Below, piece by piece: positions 19,201-27,357 of a stretch of DNA of 64,000 bases. A program made the position numbers and the translations under genes. How positions within the stretch are numbered: position 1 is the stretch's first letter; each line of letters opens with the position of its first letter. Below the pieces are notes generated by a model. The model was not told the DNA's origin, searched no databases, and worked only from the letters and a program-made list of their open reading frames with translations. Source of the DNA: an uncultured Prevotella sp. (GTDB taxonomy: Bacteria; Bacteroidota; Bacteroidia; Bacteroidales; Bacteroidaceae); the NCBI GenBank assembly GCA_937907705.1, contig CALCVP010000067.1, positions 1 through 64,000 on the forward strand, written 5' to 3'.

Positions 19201-19543
19201 TGAGAATACATGGTCTGTCAAGCAAGGTACTATGACTGTAAACACTGACTCTTATCTGCCACGCCCTGTTCAAGGCAGCAGCAAGAACCTCCAGTGCCAG
19301 ACAAGATATTTGCAGAATGCTGCGTACATCCGTTTGAAGAACCTTACTTTAGGATACACCATTCCTGCAACAATTACCAACAGATTGGGTATCAGCAACC
19401 TGCGCTTTTACTTCTCAGGTGAAAACCTCCTGACAGGTACAAGCCTGAACAAGCAGTTTGACCCTGAGACCATCTCAAGCAATGGCGGTGCAGCTTATCC
19501 ATTGTCAAGAACATATTCATTCGGTTTAAGTGTAACATTCTAA
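16238..19543 (+). CDS. SusC-like TonB-dependent outer-membrane transporter
   Basis: Outer-membrane glycan importer of 1101 residues. After a signal region (about 1-32; a second in-frame ATG at 16259 is possible) comes a carboxypeptidase D-like beta domain (VSGVITDTEGAVIGASI to about 115), then the SusC signature NEVVVVGFGTQKKVNLTGAV acting as TonB box, a plug domain (VRGGTTIGQG, LILIDGMEGDLNSINPQDIESVSVLKDAAASSIYGSRA), and a C-terminal 22-strand barrel ending in YSFGLSVTF with the terminal aromatic. It is followed after 13 bp by its SusD partner, and HTCS operator-like repeats lie upstream. Substrate is not readable from sequence. Confidence 0.97.
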   Translation: MILKSKKMDGRILTVPLFSIALASFPMMGVMANESQLNSVQMQQQQASKVSGVITDTEGAVIGASITEKGNKSNGVVSDLNGNFVISVKPGATLVISYLGYKTVEVKAVPGKKLNITLSQEASALNEVVVVGFGTQKKVNLTGAVDMVDSKQLAERPVANAVQALQGAAPGLQITQTSGSVSSRPSINVRGGTTIGQGTSGEPLILIDGMEGDLNSINPQDIESVSVLKDAAASSIYGSRAPFGVILVTTKKGKEGKPSINYNNSFRISTPNKTNHLMHSVQFASWMNDAFVNNGQNPYFATNADGTGRFDKIVEYANATPVSPGVRQTADGKLVYEVLGYNSSGQWLGGYSNGVADTDWYDILYKTSSFSQQHNVSASGGTDRLRYYVSGSFFDQNGLLKVGNEDLKRYTGTAKIESQLTNWLKLNYTMRFTREDNDQPTKGGWYEAVALRGWPVLPAYDWNGNHFYSDTSCLWSWADGGQNQTETDNLYHQIGLVIEPIKNWKTYVDFSYRIKNSNNHTWTLPLMAYDKNGAVYYKDSNSSVKETNYRENYYNFSAHTDYDFSLAKSHNFHVMAGMQVEDLKQSQFGVTRQGMIDYTKPEIDMTNGLKNGESTIPSVYGSRNEWAVVGFFGRLNYNYKSRYLLEANVRSDGSSRFRKGHQWKTFPSFSLGWNISEENFMKSTRNWLDMLKVRLSYGSLGNQNTNNWYYTYLTMSANPTGGPWLQNGQKVSTASSPGIISESLTWERVETYNIGLDWALLNNRLTGSFNWYTRNTHDMVGAGQALPAILGTSVPSTNNTDLQARGWELSLGWQDRLANGLSYGAKFSLYDSRTKITKYKNNPTNSIGSYMEGHYTGEIWGFETIGIAKTEQEMADHLASLPEGGQDAIGSKWGAGDIMYKDINNDGKVSWGSSTLADPGDRKVIGNTTPRYQFGLDLNASWKGFDFRMFFQGVMKRDYWQGSQFMFGYTGDQWNCAGLTQMEDYFRDENTWSVKQGTMTVNTDSYLPRPVQGSSKNLQCQTRYLQNAAYIRLKNLTLGYTIPATITNRLGISNLRFYFSGENLLTGTSLNKQFDPETISSNGGAAYPLSRTYSFGLSVTF

Positions 19544-19556
19544 ACATTCGACAATT

Positions 19557-21581
19557 ATGAAACTCAATTATATATCAAAGGCTTTGATGTTGCTCGCATT
19601 AGGCGGCACATTCGTATCTTGCGACGATTTGCTCGACCAAGAGCCTCCTTCATATCTTACACCTGAGTCTTACTTCAAGACCGAAGACCAGGTAATGGCT
19701 TGCGCCAACAGCTTCTACGGCAATCTGCCTTCTCATGGCTACGGCTATGGATTGTACAGCAGCGACTCCAATACCGACAACCAAGCCGGTAGCGGTTCTG
19801 ACGGGAAATACCTGGATGGCCAGTGGAAAGTAGGACTGACCAACGGTAACTGGTCGTTCTCTACCATCCGTGATATCAATTACAAGTTGAACACTTGCCT
19901 GACCAACTACAAGAACGGCAAGATTACGGGCAACGACAAGAATATCCGTCAATACCTTGGTGAACTCTACTTCTTCAGAGCATGGGAATACTTTGGCAAA
20001 CTCAAGACTTGGGGAGACTATCCTATCCTTACAGAAGTGCAGACCGACAGTGAGCAAAAACTGATTGAAAACGACAAGCGTCAGCCCCGCAATGAGGTAG
20101 CCCGCTTTATCATTGCCAACCTTGATACAGCCATGACTTATATGTCAGACAATTTCGAGAAGCGCCATACCCGTTTGTCAAAAGATGTGGCTATGCTCGT
20201 CAAATCACGTGTAGCACTGTATGAAGGAACTTTCCTCAACTATTTCAAGGGCACTCCATTTGTGCCTAACGGTGAAGGATGGCCAGGCAAGGAAAAGAGC
20301 TACAATGCCAACTACCAATATCCAAGTGGCAACATTGACAATGAAATCAAGTACTTCTTGCAGATAGCAGCCGAGTCTGCAGAGACTGTGGCAGAGAAAT
20401 ATAAAGGCGAGTTAACCCAAAACAATGGTGTTGTTCCTCAGAAAGAAGGCGACAGCAACCCATATTTCGAGATGTTCGGTACCACCGATATGTCCAAGTA
20501 CAATGAGGTACTGCTCTGGCGCGAATACAGCGCAAGCCAGGGACACACCAACATTATAGAAGATGCTGTTCAGCGCAACAACTACGGTACAGGCGTAACA
20601 CGCAGCATGGTAGAGAGCTTCTTGATGGAAGACGGAAAGCCTGTCTACGCTCAGCATGACGGTTATACTTACGATGACAACAGTGTAACAAAGGTAGCCG
20701 AGCACCGCGATCCACGCTTGAAGATTTTCCTCAAGACCCCAGGTCAGATCAACTGCTACAAAAACATGGATTATGCACAGGGCGACCGCTATATTGATGT
20801 AGAGCCTGCTTATCCTGACATAACCAACGGTGATGCACAAAACTGGTTGTATGTTACAGGTTATTGCTTGCGCAAGGGTGGTACCTTTGACCGTAAGCAA
20901 TGCGAAAAAGACAAGTCTGCCAATGCTGCTTGCTCTTTCCGTGCCCGCGAAGCACTGCTCAACTATATGGAAGCTGAATACATGCTTACCCACAGCTTGA
21001 GCGGAAAGGTACTTGAATACTGGAAGATTATCCGCGAGAAAGCTGGCTTTACCGGTGCTGCCATTGACCCAAACACTACTATCAACGCTACCGTTATGGA
21101 GAAAGAAAAGCTTGATTGGGGTGCTTACAGTGCAGGCAAATTGCTTACCGACCCTATTCTTTACAACATTCGTCGTGAGCGTCGTGACGAGTTGATGGGT
21201 GAGGCATTGCGCTGGATGGACTTGCAACGCTGGAGAGCGCTGGATCAGATGATGACCGAACGCTACCACATTGAGGGTATGAAGCTTTGGAACTCTGACA
21301 TGACTCAGTATTACAACTTCACGGCAGCTGACTACGACGGCAGCAACACAGCCAAGACTTCAAGTCCTGACCTGAGCGACTACCTCCGTCCTTATGAGAA
21401 GAACATGACCAGCACCAACCTCTATCGCAATGGTTACACCTGGCATTTGGCTCACTACTTGCAGCCTGTTCCTATCAAGGAAATGCAGCTTTCAGCTCCT
21501 GACTATACTACCGTAAGTGAGTCTCCACTCTATCAGAATCCTTACTGGCCTTCAGAAACTGACAAGCCAGCGTTGAAATAA
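19557..21581 (+). CDS. SusD-like glycan-binding lipoprotein (RagB/SusD family)
   Basis: Surface lipoprotein of 674 residues that captures oligosaccharides and acts as the lid of the SusC transporter encoded 13 bp upstream. The signal peptide ends in GGTFVSC, with the lipid-anchored cysteine at residue 22, followed by the usual DDLLDQEPPSYLTPESYF. The TPR-like helical core shows LGELYFFRAWEYF and, near the C-terminus, IRRERRDELMGEALRWMDLQRW, both hallmarks of the family. It is somewhat longer than average. Three hairpins follow the gene. Confidence 0.97.
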   Translation: MKLNYISKALMLLALGGTFVSCDDLLDQEPPSYLTPESYFKTEDQVMACANSFYGNLPSHGYGYGLYSSDSNTDNQAGSGSDGKYLDGQWKVGLTNGNWSFSTIRDINYKLNTCLTNYKNGKITGNDKNIRQYLGELYFFRAWEYFGKLKTWGDYPILTEVQTDSEQKLIENDKRQPRNEVARFIIANLDTAMTYMSDNFEKRHTRLSKDVAMLVKSRVALYEGTFLNYFKGTPFVPNGEGWPGKEKSYNANYQYPSGNIDNEIKYFLQIAAESAETVAEKYKGELTQNNGVVPQKEGDSNPYFEMFGTTDMSKYNEVLLWREYSASQGHTNIIEDAVQRNNYGTGVTRSMVESFLMEDGKPVYAQHDGYTYDDNSVTKVAEHRDPRLKIFLKTPGQINCYKNMDYAQGDRYIDVEPAYPDITNGDAQNWLYVTGYCLRKGGTFDRKQCEKDKSANAACSFRAREALLNYMEAEYMLTHSLSGKVLEYWKIIREKAGFTGAAIDPNTTINATVMEKEKLDWGAYSAGKLLTDPILYNIRRERRDELMGEALRWMDLQRWRALDQMMTERYHIEGMKLWNSDMTQYYNFTAADYDGSNTAKTSSPDLSDYLRPYEKNMTSTNLYRNGYTWHLAHYLQPVPIKEMQLSAPDYTTVSESPLYQNPYWPSETDKPALK

Positions 21582-21598
21582 AAAAGGAAAACTGTTGG

Positions 21599-21629
21599 AC
21601 AGGTGTTCTGGTGCATTCAGAACACCTGT
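21599..21629 (+). terminator. Hairpin after susD
   Basis: ACAGGTGTTCTG and CAGAACACCTGT form a perfect 12-bp stem with a 7-base loop just after the susD stop; only a weak T tract follows. Each arm contains the CAGGTGTTC motif discussed in the findings. Confidence 0.55.
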
Positions 21630-21839
21630 TTACAGCAATGATATTTTACATGGTGTGCAAGCAGATTTTTTTACAATGCAAAATTGCAAAATAGGTAAGA
21701 AAAAGATGCTTTGGCAGTATTCAGGACTGCTTTGCACAGCTGTTAACTTGTATTTTCAGTGCAATTGGAGGGCGAAAACGCTACTATCACCCTCTAATTG
21801 TACTGTTTTTCATTTATAAAACTATGGTTTTATGAAGCT

Positions 21840-21875
21840 AAAGCAGTGCTTTATTTTTGTAAAGCACTGCTTTTT
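21840..21875 (+). terminator. Strong terminator-like hairpin
   Basis: AAAGCAGTGCTTTA (21840-21853) pairs perfectly with TAAAGCACTGCTTT (21860-21873); the T-rich downstream arm and following TT make it a plausible terminator. Confidence 0.6.
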
Positions 21876-22164
21876 GACTTTCAAAAGCTGCACACATTCC
21901 TTTAATATGATGCGAAGATATTGAATAACAACTGTTTGTATTTGCACAATAAAACTGCAAGAATGTTGCTCCATTCTTCATTTGGCGCAGAGCAAAGGCA
22001 GTTTTGGCGCATTAAAAATCTTGATTTTGTAAATAAACAAGAAAGTGTGCAATGTGTATTTCTTGAAGTTTTCTACTTATCATCCAGTATTGGTCGTATC
22101 CAGTTTCTTCGAAAAGCAACTGTTTATGTGTGCTTACATGGCAGTAAATCATTATTTTTAGGTA

Positions 22165-22195
22165 TTGTAGACCCAAACTGAAACCTTTACTTTTG
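22165..22195 (+). promoter_or_regulatory. Promoter of the iron-uptake operon
   Basis: TTG (22165-22167), 20-bp spacer, TACTTTTG (22188-22195), about 45 bp ahead of the start codon. It appears intact although the gene behind it is broken. Confidence 0.6.
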
Positions 22196-22239
22196 CACCC
22201 TCAAAAAAGGTAAAAAGAAAAATAATTATTTGTAAAAGG

Positions 22240-24394
22240 ATGAACATGCAAAACAAAATGTATCTTTTCCTGTTGGCAGGAATGGCATATTGTGTCAATA
22301 CCGATGCCTAGGTAGGAAAAGATACCATCAATTTGGAGGAAGTGCAAATCGTAGGAAAGTCGAAAGCGCGACGTATGCAAGAACAGGCATACGCCATTTC
22401 TGTGCTGGATTTGAGGAAACAATACCAGACAGCTGCTCCACTCAACAAAATTCTCAATGCCGTAACGTCTGTTAAAATAAGGGAAAACGGAGGACTGGGT
22501 TCAGACTACAGTTTTTCGATGAACGGATTTTCCGGCAATCAGGTAAAGTTCTTCATGGACGGAATACCGATGGACAACTTCGGTTCCTCGTTTAATCTCA
22601 CCAACATCTCAGCCAATATGGCAGACCGTATAGAGGTGTACAAGGGTGTTTTGCCCGTGTATTTGGGTAGCGATGCTTTAGGTGGAGCAGTCAATATCGT
22701 AACGCGTAACAATGCCAACTACTTGGATGCTACTTACTCCATAGGTTCTTACAATACCCATCGCTTTGCCCTCAATGGAGCTTACACGTCAAAGAACGGT
22801 TTCACCTTTCGTTCCAATCTGTTTGCCAACTATTCAGACAACGATTATAAAGTGTGGGCGCCTATTGTCAATTTGGAAACCAACAAGCAAGAAGGTTACG
22901 AATGGGTCAAGCGCTTTCATGACGGATACCATTCTTTTGGCATAAAGGTGGAAACGGGCGTTGTAAGAAAATCATGGGCAGACTATCTGCTCTTTGGCAT
23001 GATAGCATCTACCGACAAGAAAAACGTGCAGACAGGTGCTACTATGGATGCCGTCTATGGCGGTGTAAAGACAAAGAGCTGGTCGCTCATTCCAAGTATT
23101 CGTTATAAGAAAGACGACATCTTTACACCAGGTCTGTCTCTCTCGCTTTATGCAACATACAACATGGTGAATGTGGAGAACGTGGATACTCTTGCCCGCA
23201 AATACAATTGGAAAGGCGACTATGTAACCAGTACCTCTGCCGGAGAAGGCTATCTTACAGACGCTACCATCAAGGAGCGCCAATGGCAGGCTACTGCCAA
23301 TGTCAACTATGTAATTGACGACCATCAAAATGTAACGCTGAACAATGTGTTCTCTGCCCTTCGCCGAAAGAGCGATGACAAGATGTATCCCGATGATGAA
23401 ATGAACAATGTGCCACAGCAGCTCACAAAGAATATAACAGGCTTGGGTTATCAAGTGCGGTTCAATCGCTGGAATGCCAACATATTTGGCAAGATGTACC
23501 GCTTGTACAGCTCTACTTATAAGTTGCTTGACCAGTTTACCGAAAACCAGCGATGGGAAAAGCTCTCAGACAGAAAACACAAGTTTGGCTATGGTGCAGC
23601 TGCCACCTATTATATATTGCCCGTCTTACAGGCAAAGGTTTCTTTTGAACGTGCGTTCCGTATGCCTGAAGCAGTAGAGATGTTTGGCGACGGTATGGTA
23701 CAGAAGAGTAATCCTGACTTGCAGCCAGAGAGCAGCAACAATTTCAATGCAGGTTTGCTTTACGATCAAAATTTTGGTCCTCACCGCATACAGGCAGAGG
23801 TAAACTACATCTATCGCGATACCAAAGACTTTATTCTCAAGGGCGTGAGCCTCACCAACAATCCAACCACCAGCTATGACAATATAAAAGGTGCATACAA
23901 GAGGCATAGAAGCATCGCTTGGTTATGCTTACAAGAGCATTCTTCATGTAAACGGCAATCTTACATTCCAAGACATCAAGGACAAGATGAAGTTTGAGAA
24001 ATCGCAGAATACCTATGTAGGTGACGGCATTACAGAAAACATCACTTACGGGCAGCGACTGCCAAATATTCCGTATTTCTTCATGAACGGGCATGCAGAC
24101 TATAACTTCCTTGACTTTGGATGGAAGGGAAATACCCTTTCGCTCAATTATGACTTGCAGTATATACATGACTACTACCTGTCGTTTACAGGATTGGGAG
24201 CCAAGGCTACAAAGAAGGTAATACCTGAGCAGTTGTGCCACAATATATCGTTGGGCTACAGCATGAAGGGTGGCAGATATAGTGTAGCATTGGAATGTAC
24301 TGACTTGACCAACGAGAAACTCTACGACAATTATCGCTTGCAGAAGCCTGGACGTTCATTCAACTTGAAGTTCAGATACTATATGGGCAAGTAA
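22240..24394 (+). pseudogene. TonB-dependent receptor, broken by a stop codon and a frameshift
   Basis: An outer-membrane receptor of the siderophore/heme type, about 715 residues when repaired. Translation from the ATG at 22240 gives a signal peptide (MYLFLLAGMAYCV...) but meets TAG at 22309-22311, exactly where a cleavage-site glutamine (CAG) would be expected. In the same frame the mature protein follows: DTINLEEVQIVGKSK as TonB box, plug motifs (FFMDGIPMDNFGSS, IEVYKGVLPVYLGSDALGGAVNIVTR) and barrel strands. At the AAAAGG at 23886-23891 the frame is lost; removing one base restores TRGIEASLGYAY and the barrel through the terminal FNLKFRYYMGK. Two independent lesions argue for a pseudogene rather than a sequencing slip. 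Confidence 0.85.
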
Positions 24395-24425
24395 AATATA
24401 TACACGAAACAAAAGAAAATATAAA

Positions 24426-25677
24426 ATGGAAAGAACAATATTTGGCAGACTGGTTTCAAAAAGCAGGATGCTGTCTGTCACAGCAATAACAGCAATCTCG
24501 GTTATGGTATTCTTTTCTTCTTGCGAAGATGATTTGGATGCAGAACAAGAGATACCCAATGCGCCCTATGTATTAAGCTTGGGCATTACATCAAGCGGCA
24601 ATACCACTTATTATGTGGTGTCGACAGACAACCTGATGGAAGGCACCGTCAATGCCGTTAAAAGGTATTGAACAGAACGGATATCACGACTACCAGCAAG
24701 GGGGCAGCACTATTTTCTGCATCGGCGGACTGGGTGTTACCAATGCAACAGGTATTGTAAGAGGTGAAGACGGACTGTTGAAAGAAAAAGGGGAGTTTGT
24801 ATTCAACAATAAGATAAGCGGCTTCTGTCAGGTGGATGACAATACAATGGTGGCGCTGGAGATTCCAGACTCAAAGGAAAGTGGCGATAAGTTTACATTC
24901 TACACAGTAGATGCCAAGACAGCTGCCATCGTTTCAAAGAATATGGACACTCCAGTATCGCCTACAGACCTCTTGGACTGGCCCAGCATAACAGGCATGG
25001 AATATAGCGGTGGCAATCTCTATGTAACATATACGCCGATGAATACCAAGACCTTTGAGACTGCCTATACGGACACTTGTTATGTGGCAGTGTATCAATA
25101 TCCGGGCATGAAGTTCAAAAAACTGATGAAAGACACTCGCATGGGACCTGGCGGTTCATGGAATGCTTTCAATGGTATTGTGAAAGACGAAGATGACAAT
25201 CTTTATATCATGAGCAACTCCTCTTTGGCCAATGGCTATTCTCAGAGTACCAAGCATGCTGGCTTTTTGAAAATCAACAAAGGTGAGACTGATTTCGACA
25301 CAGATTACTTCTTTGACTTTGAGGCTGCCACAGGTGGCATGAAACCTGCCCATATCCAATATATCGGCAATGGGCTTATATTTGCAGAGGTGAGTACTAT
25401 TACTCAGCAGACCGTGTCGGACAGATGGGGAGACAAAAATTTGAAATGTTGCATCATTGACCTGAAGAACAAGAAAGTAACAGATGTGGAAGGCATACCT
25501 GTACATAACGGAAATGGTGGAAGAAGATTTGCCTGCCTCAAGGAGGGAAACTATGTTTATCTGCCAGTCTCTACCAATGACGGCATCTATATATATCGTA
25601 CCGATATATCAACATGTAGTGCAGAACGGGAAGCACGCGTGTCAACATCATTTGTTGGAGGCTTTTTCAAGCTCTGA
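24426..25677 (+). pseudogene. DUF4374-type lipoprotein, frameshifted
   Basis: Predicted surface or periplasmic beta-propeller lipoprotein of the kind found beside iron-related TonB receptors, about 415 residues when whole. The first frame (24426-24671) holds the signal and lipobox (MVFFSSCEDD) and PYVLSLGITSSGNTTYYVVS; it dies at a stop after VNAVKRY. The second frame (to 25677) continues GIEQNGYHDYQQGGSTIFCIGG and the rest of the protein. The join is an AAAAGG at 24660-24665: removing one A gives NAVKGIEQNG. The family assignment is from overall appearance and gene order, not from a search. It lies 31 bp after the broken receptor. Confidence 0.8.
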
Positions 25678-25691
25678 CCGTAATTGAAATA

Positions 25692-26798
25692 ATGATGCGT
25701 GTAAAAAATATATGTTATAGGTTACACCTTTGGATTGGACTTCTTGTAGGCATTATTGTCTTCATTGTAAGTATTACGGGGGCCATCTATCTTTTCAAAG
25801 ACGAGATTGTTTCCATGTCTGAACCATGGAGAAAAGTAAATGTAGAGAACAGAAGATTTCTACCCACATCCCAATTGTTGGAGATAGCCAATCAAAAAGT
25901 ACACAACTCTCATCCCTCTGCCATTACCATCGGTGGCAGGGATGAGAGTGTTAAGGTGGATTACTTTGGCGAGGGCAATCAGACTGCCGTCTATTTAAAT
26001 CCATACTCAGGAAAGGTGATAAAAGAATGTAAGGAAAATGGCTGCTTCGACTTTTTCAAGTTCATTCTTGAAGGTCACCTGCGTCTATGGCTGCCGCAGG
26101 AGATAGGCAAGCCATTGGTGAGCTATACGGTACTTTTGTTTTTCTTCACGCTGATTACAGGCATGGTTGTATGGTGGCCCAGACGGCTGACTAAGAAAAG
26201 CATAAAGGCTCGCATTGCATTCCATAGGCCATTAAAGTCGAAAAGGTTTATCATGGATTTGCACAATGTAATGGGATTTTACATGTTGTTGCCAATGATA
26301 GCGGTGAGTCTCACAGGGCTTATATTTGGTCTTGACTGGTTTAGCAATACCATTTACAAAATGGCATCGGGAGGCAAGGATATGGCGGTTTATACATTGC
26401 CGCTGTCTGATACGACCTTGTCTGGCCGTTCTTCTGCAAGTATTGATTTGTTGGAAGCAAAAGTGAAACAGGAAACACCGTCTGCCGTGCAATATTATTA
26501 TGCATTGCCGACAGACAGCACAGGAAGTTATAGGGTAAGTGTGGTTCATGAGAAAGGTTCTTACTATAAGCAAGACAATCTTTTCTTTGACCAATATACA
26601 TTGAAGGAACTGAAAGGCAGCGGTCCGTATGCAGGAAGATACCAAAGCGGTTCGTTTGCAGATAAACTGATACATTCTGCCTTAGACTTGCATGAAGGCA
26701 TCATATTGGGATGGTTGGGCAAATTAATTATGCTTTTGGCTGCCCTGACATCGGCATCACTTCCCATAACAGGTTATCTGATGTGGAAAAGAAAATAA
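25692..26798 (+). CDS. PepSY-associated transmembrane protein (siderophore-iron reductase type)
   Basis: Inner-membrane protein of 368 residues with the PepSY-TM layout: a first helix (LHLWIGLLVGIIVFIVSITGAIYLF) beginning with a conserved His, a periplasmic region (about 40-140), helices at about 150-168 (LVSYTVLLFFFTLITGMVVWWP), 197-215 (DLHNVMGFYMLLPMIAVSLTGLIFGL) and a last helix near 340-362 preceded by LHEGIILGWLGK. The paired histidines are typical of heme-coordinating reductases that release iron from siderophores. It is the third gene of the operon, 14 bp after the broken DUF4374 gene, and is the only one still intact. Confidence 0.85.
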   Translation: MMRVKNICYRLHLWIGLLVGIIVFIVSITGAIYLFKDEIVSMSEPWRKVNVENRRFLPTSQLLEIANQKVHNSHPSAITIGGRDESVKVDYFGEGNQTAVYLNPYSGKVIKECKENGCFDFFKFILEGHLRLWLPQEIGKPLVSYTVLLFFFTLITGMVVWWPRRLTKKSIKARIAFHRPLKSKRFIMDLHNVMGFYMLLPMIAVSLTGLIFGLDWFSNTIYKMASGGKDMAVYTLPLSDTTLSGRSSASIDLLEAKVKQETPSAVQYYYALPTDSTGSYRVSVVHEKGSYYKQDNLFFDQYTLKELKGSGPYAGRYQSGSFADKLIHSALDLHEGIILGWLGKLIMLLAALTSASLPITGYLMWKRK

Positions 26799-26846
26799 AC
26801 TAATGATGGCAAAGCTCATCAGTTACTTGAAAAGCTGCAGCCTATG

Positions 26847-26950
26847 AGCAGGTGTTCAAAATTGACCGTATATACCCACTTTCATTATTTAATGGGATGC
26901 TCTTTTGAATCGAGTACAATATTGTTTAAATTAATTCTGAACACCTACTT
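26847..26950. repeat. Segment bounded by inverted AGYAGGTGTTC copies
   Basis: AGCAGGTGTTC at 26847-26857 and its inverted, slightly changed copy GAACACCTACTT at 26939-26950 (AAGTAGGTGTTC in reverse) enclose about 80 AT-rich bases. The arrangement resembles a small MITE-like element, and the same 11-mer occurs alone at 2410 and 40511. Confidence 0.45.
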
Positions 26951-27194
26951 AATAGGCATAATCAGTCTATTGTCCATTATAGCCATAAAACCGTTTCTTC
27001 AAAAAAATAGGATGATAAAGGGGCTAAAATAGAGTGGCGCAAGCGAAATTTCAAAGAGAATGATGGAATAAAAGCGCAGCTGTATAGCGAAAGACGTAGA
27101 AAGGGGAGGGTTTTAGAAACAAATTATGGGAAACATTCTCAAATCTTATTGTCTAAAAATCAAAATGTTATGAACTCTTACCTGTAAAAATTAA

Positions 27195-27202
27195 TATCTT
27201 TG
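27195..27202 (+). promoter_or_regulatory. rhaB promoter -7 element
   Basis: TATCTTTG, a perfect TAnnTTTG, with no clear -33 TTTG. The implied leader is about 150 nt long. Confidence 0.5.
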
Positions 27203-27357
27203 CAGCCATAAGCAACAAATAACGTGAAAACAGTAGCAGTGCCATCATTGTAGAAAGAGAACATAATAAATGGCACAATCATCTGTTAAGGCATAGCTTT
27301 AAAATATAGTAATACCTTGCTGATATTACGAATTTAATACGAAAAAAACATACTAAA

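Larger units (their letters stand above)
21582..22239. other. Intergenic region with serial hairpins
   Basis: About 660 bases without a gene. Three hairpins stand in series: 21599-21629 (12-bp perfect stem), 21762-21800 (11-bp stem with one mismatch) and 21840-21873 (14-bp perfect stem followed by TT). The part from 21900 to 22180 shows nothing clear. The promoter of the next operon is at 22165-22195. Confidence 0.6.
26799..27357. other. Intergenic region upstream of the rhamnose genes
   Basis: About 560 bases. A short imperfect hairpin (26797-26823) follows the PepSY gene. A 104-bp segment bounded by inverted AGYAGGTGTTC copies follows, then AT-rich sequence, then the rhaB promoter element at 27195-27202 with a leader of roughly 150 nt before rhaB. 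No gene is supported. Confidence 0.6.

Noticed and set aside
21595..21819. Small plus-strand open frame after susD
   Set aside because: Overlaps two hairpins, has unusual Cys-rich composition and no start signal; treated as noncoding.
26844..27032. Plus-strand open frame of 62 codons between PepSY and rhaB
   Set aside because: Hydrophobic by chance in AT-rich DNA, begins inside the inverted CAGGTGTTC segment and lacks a ribosome-binding site.
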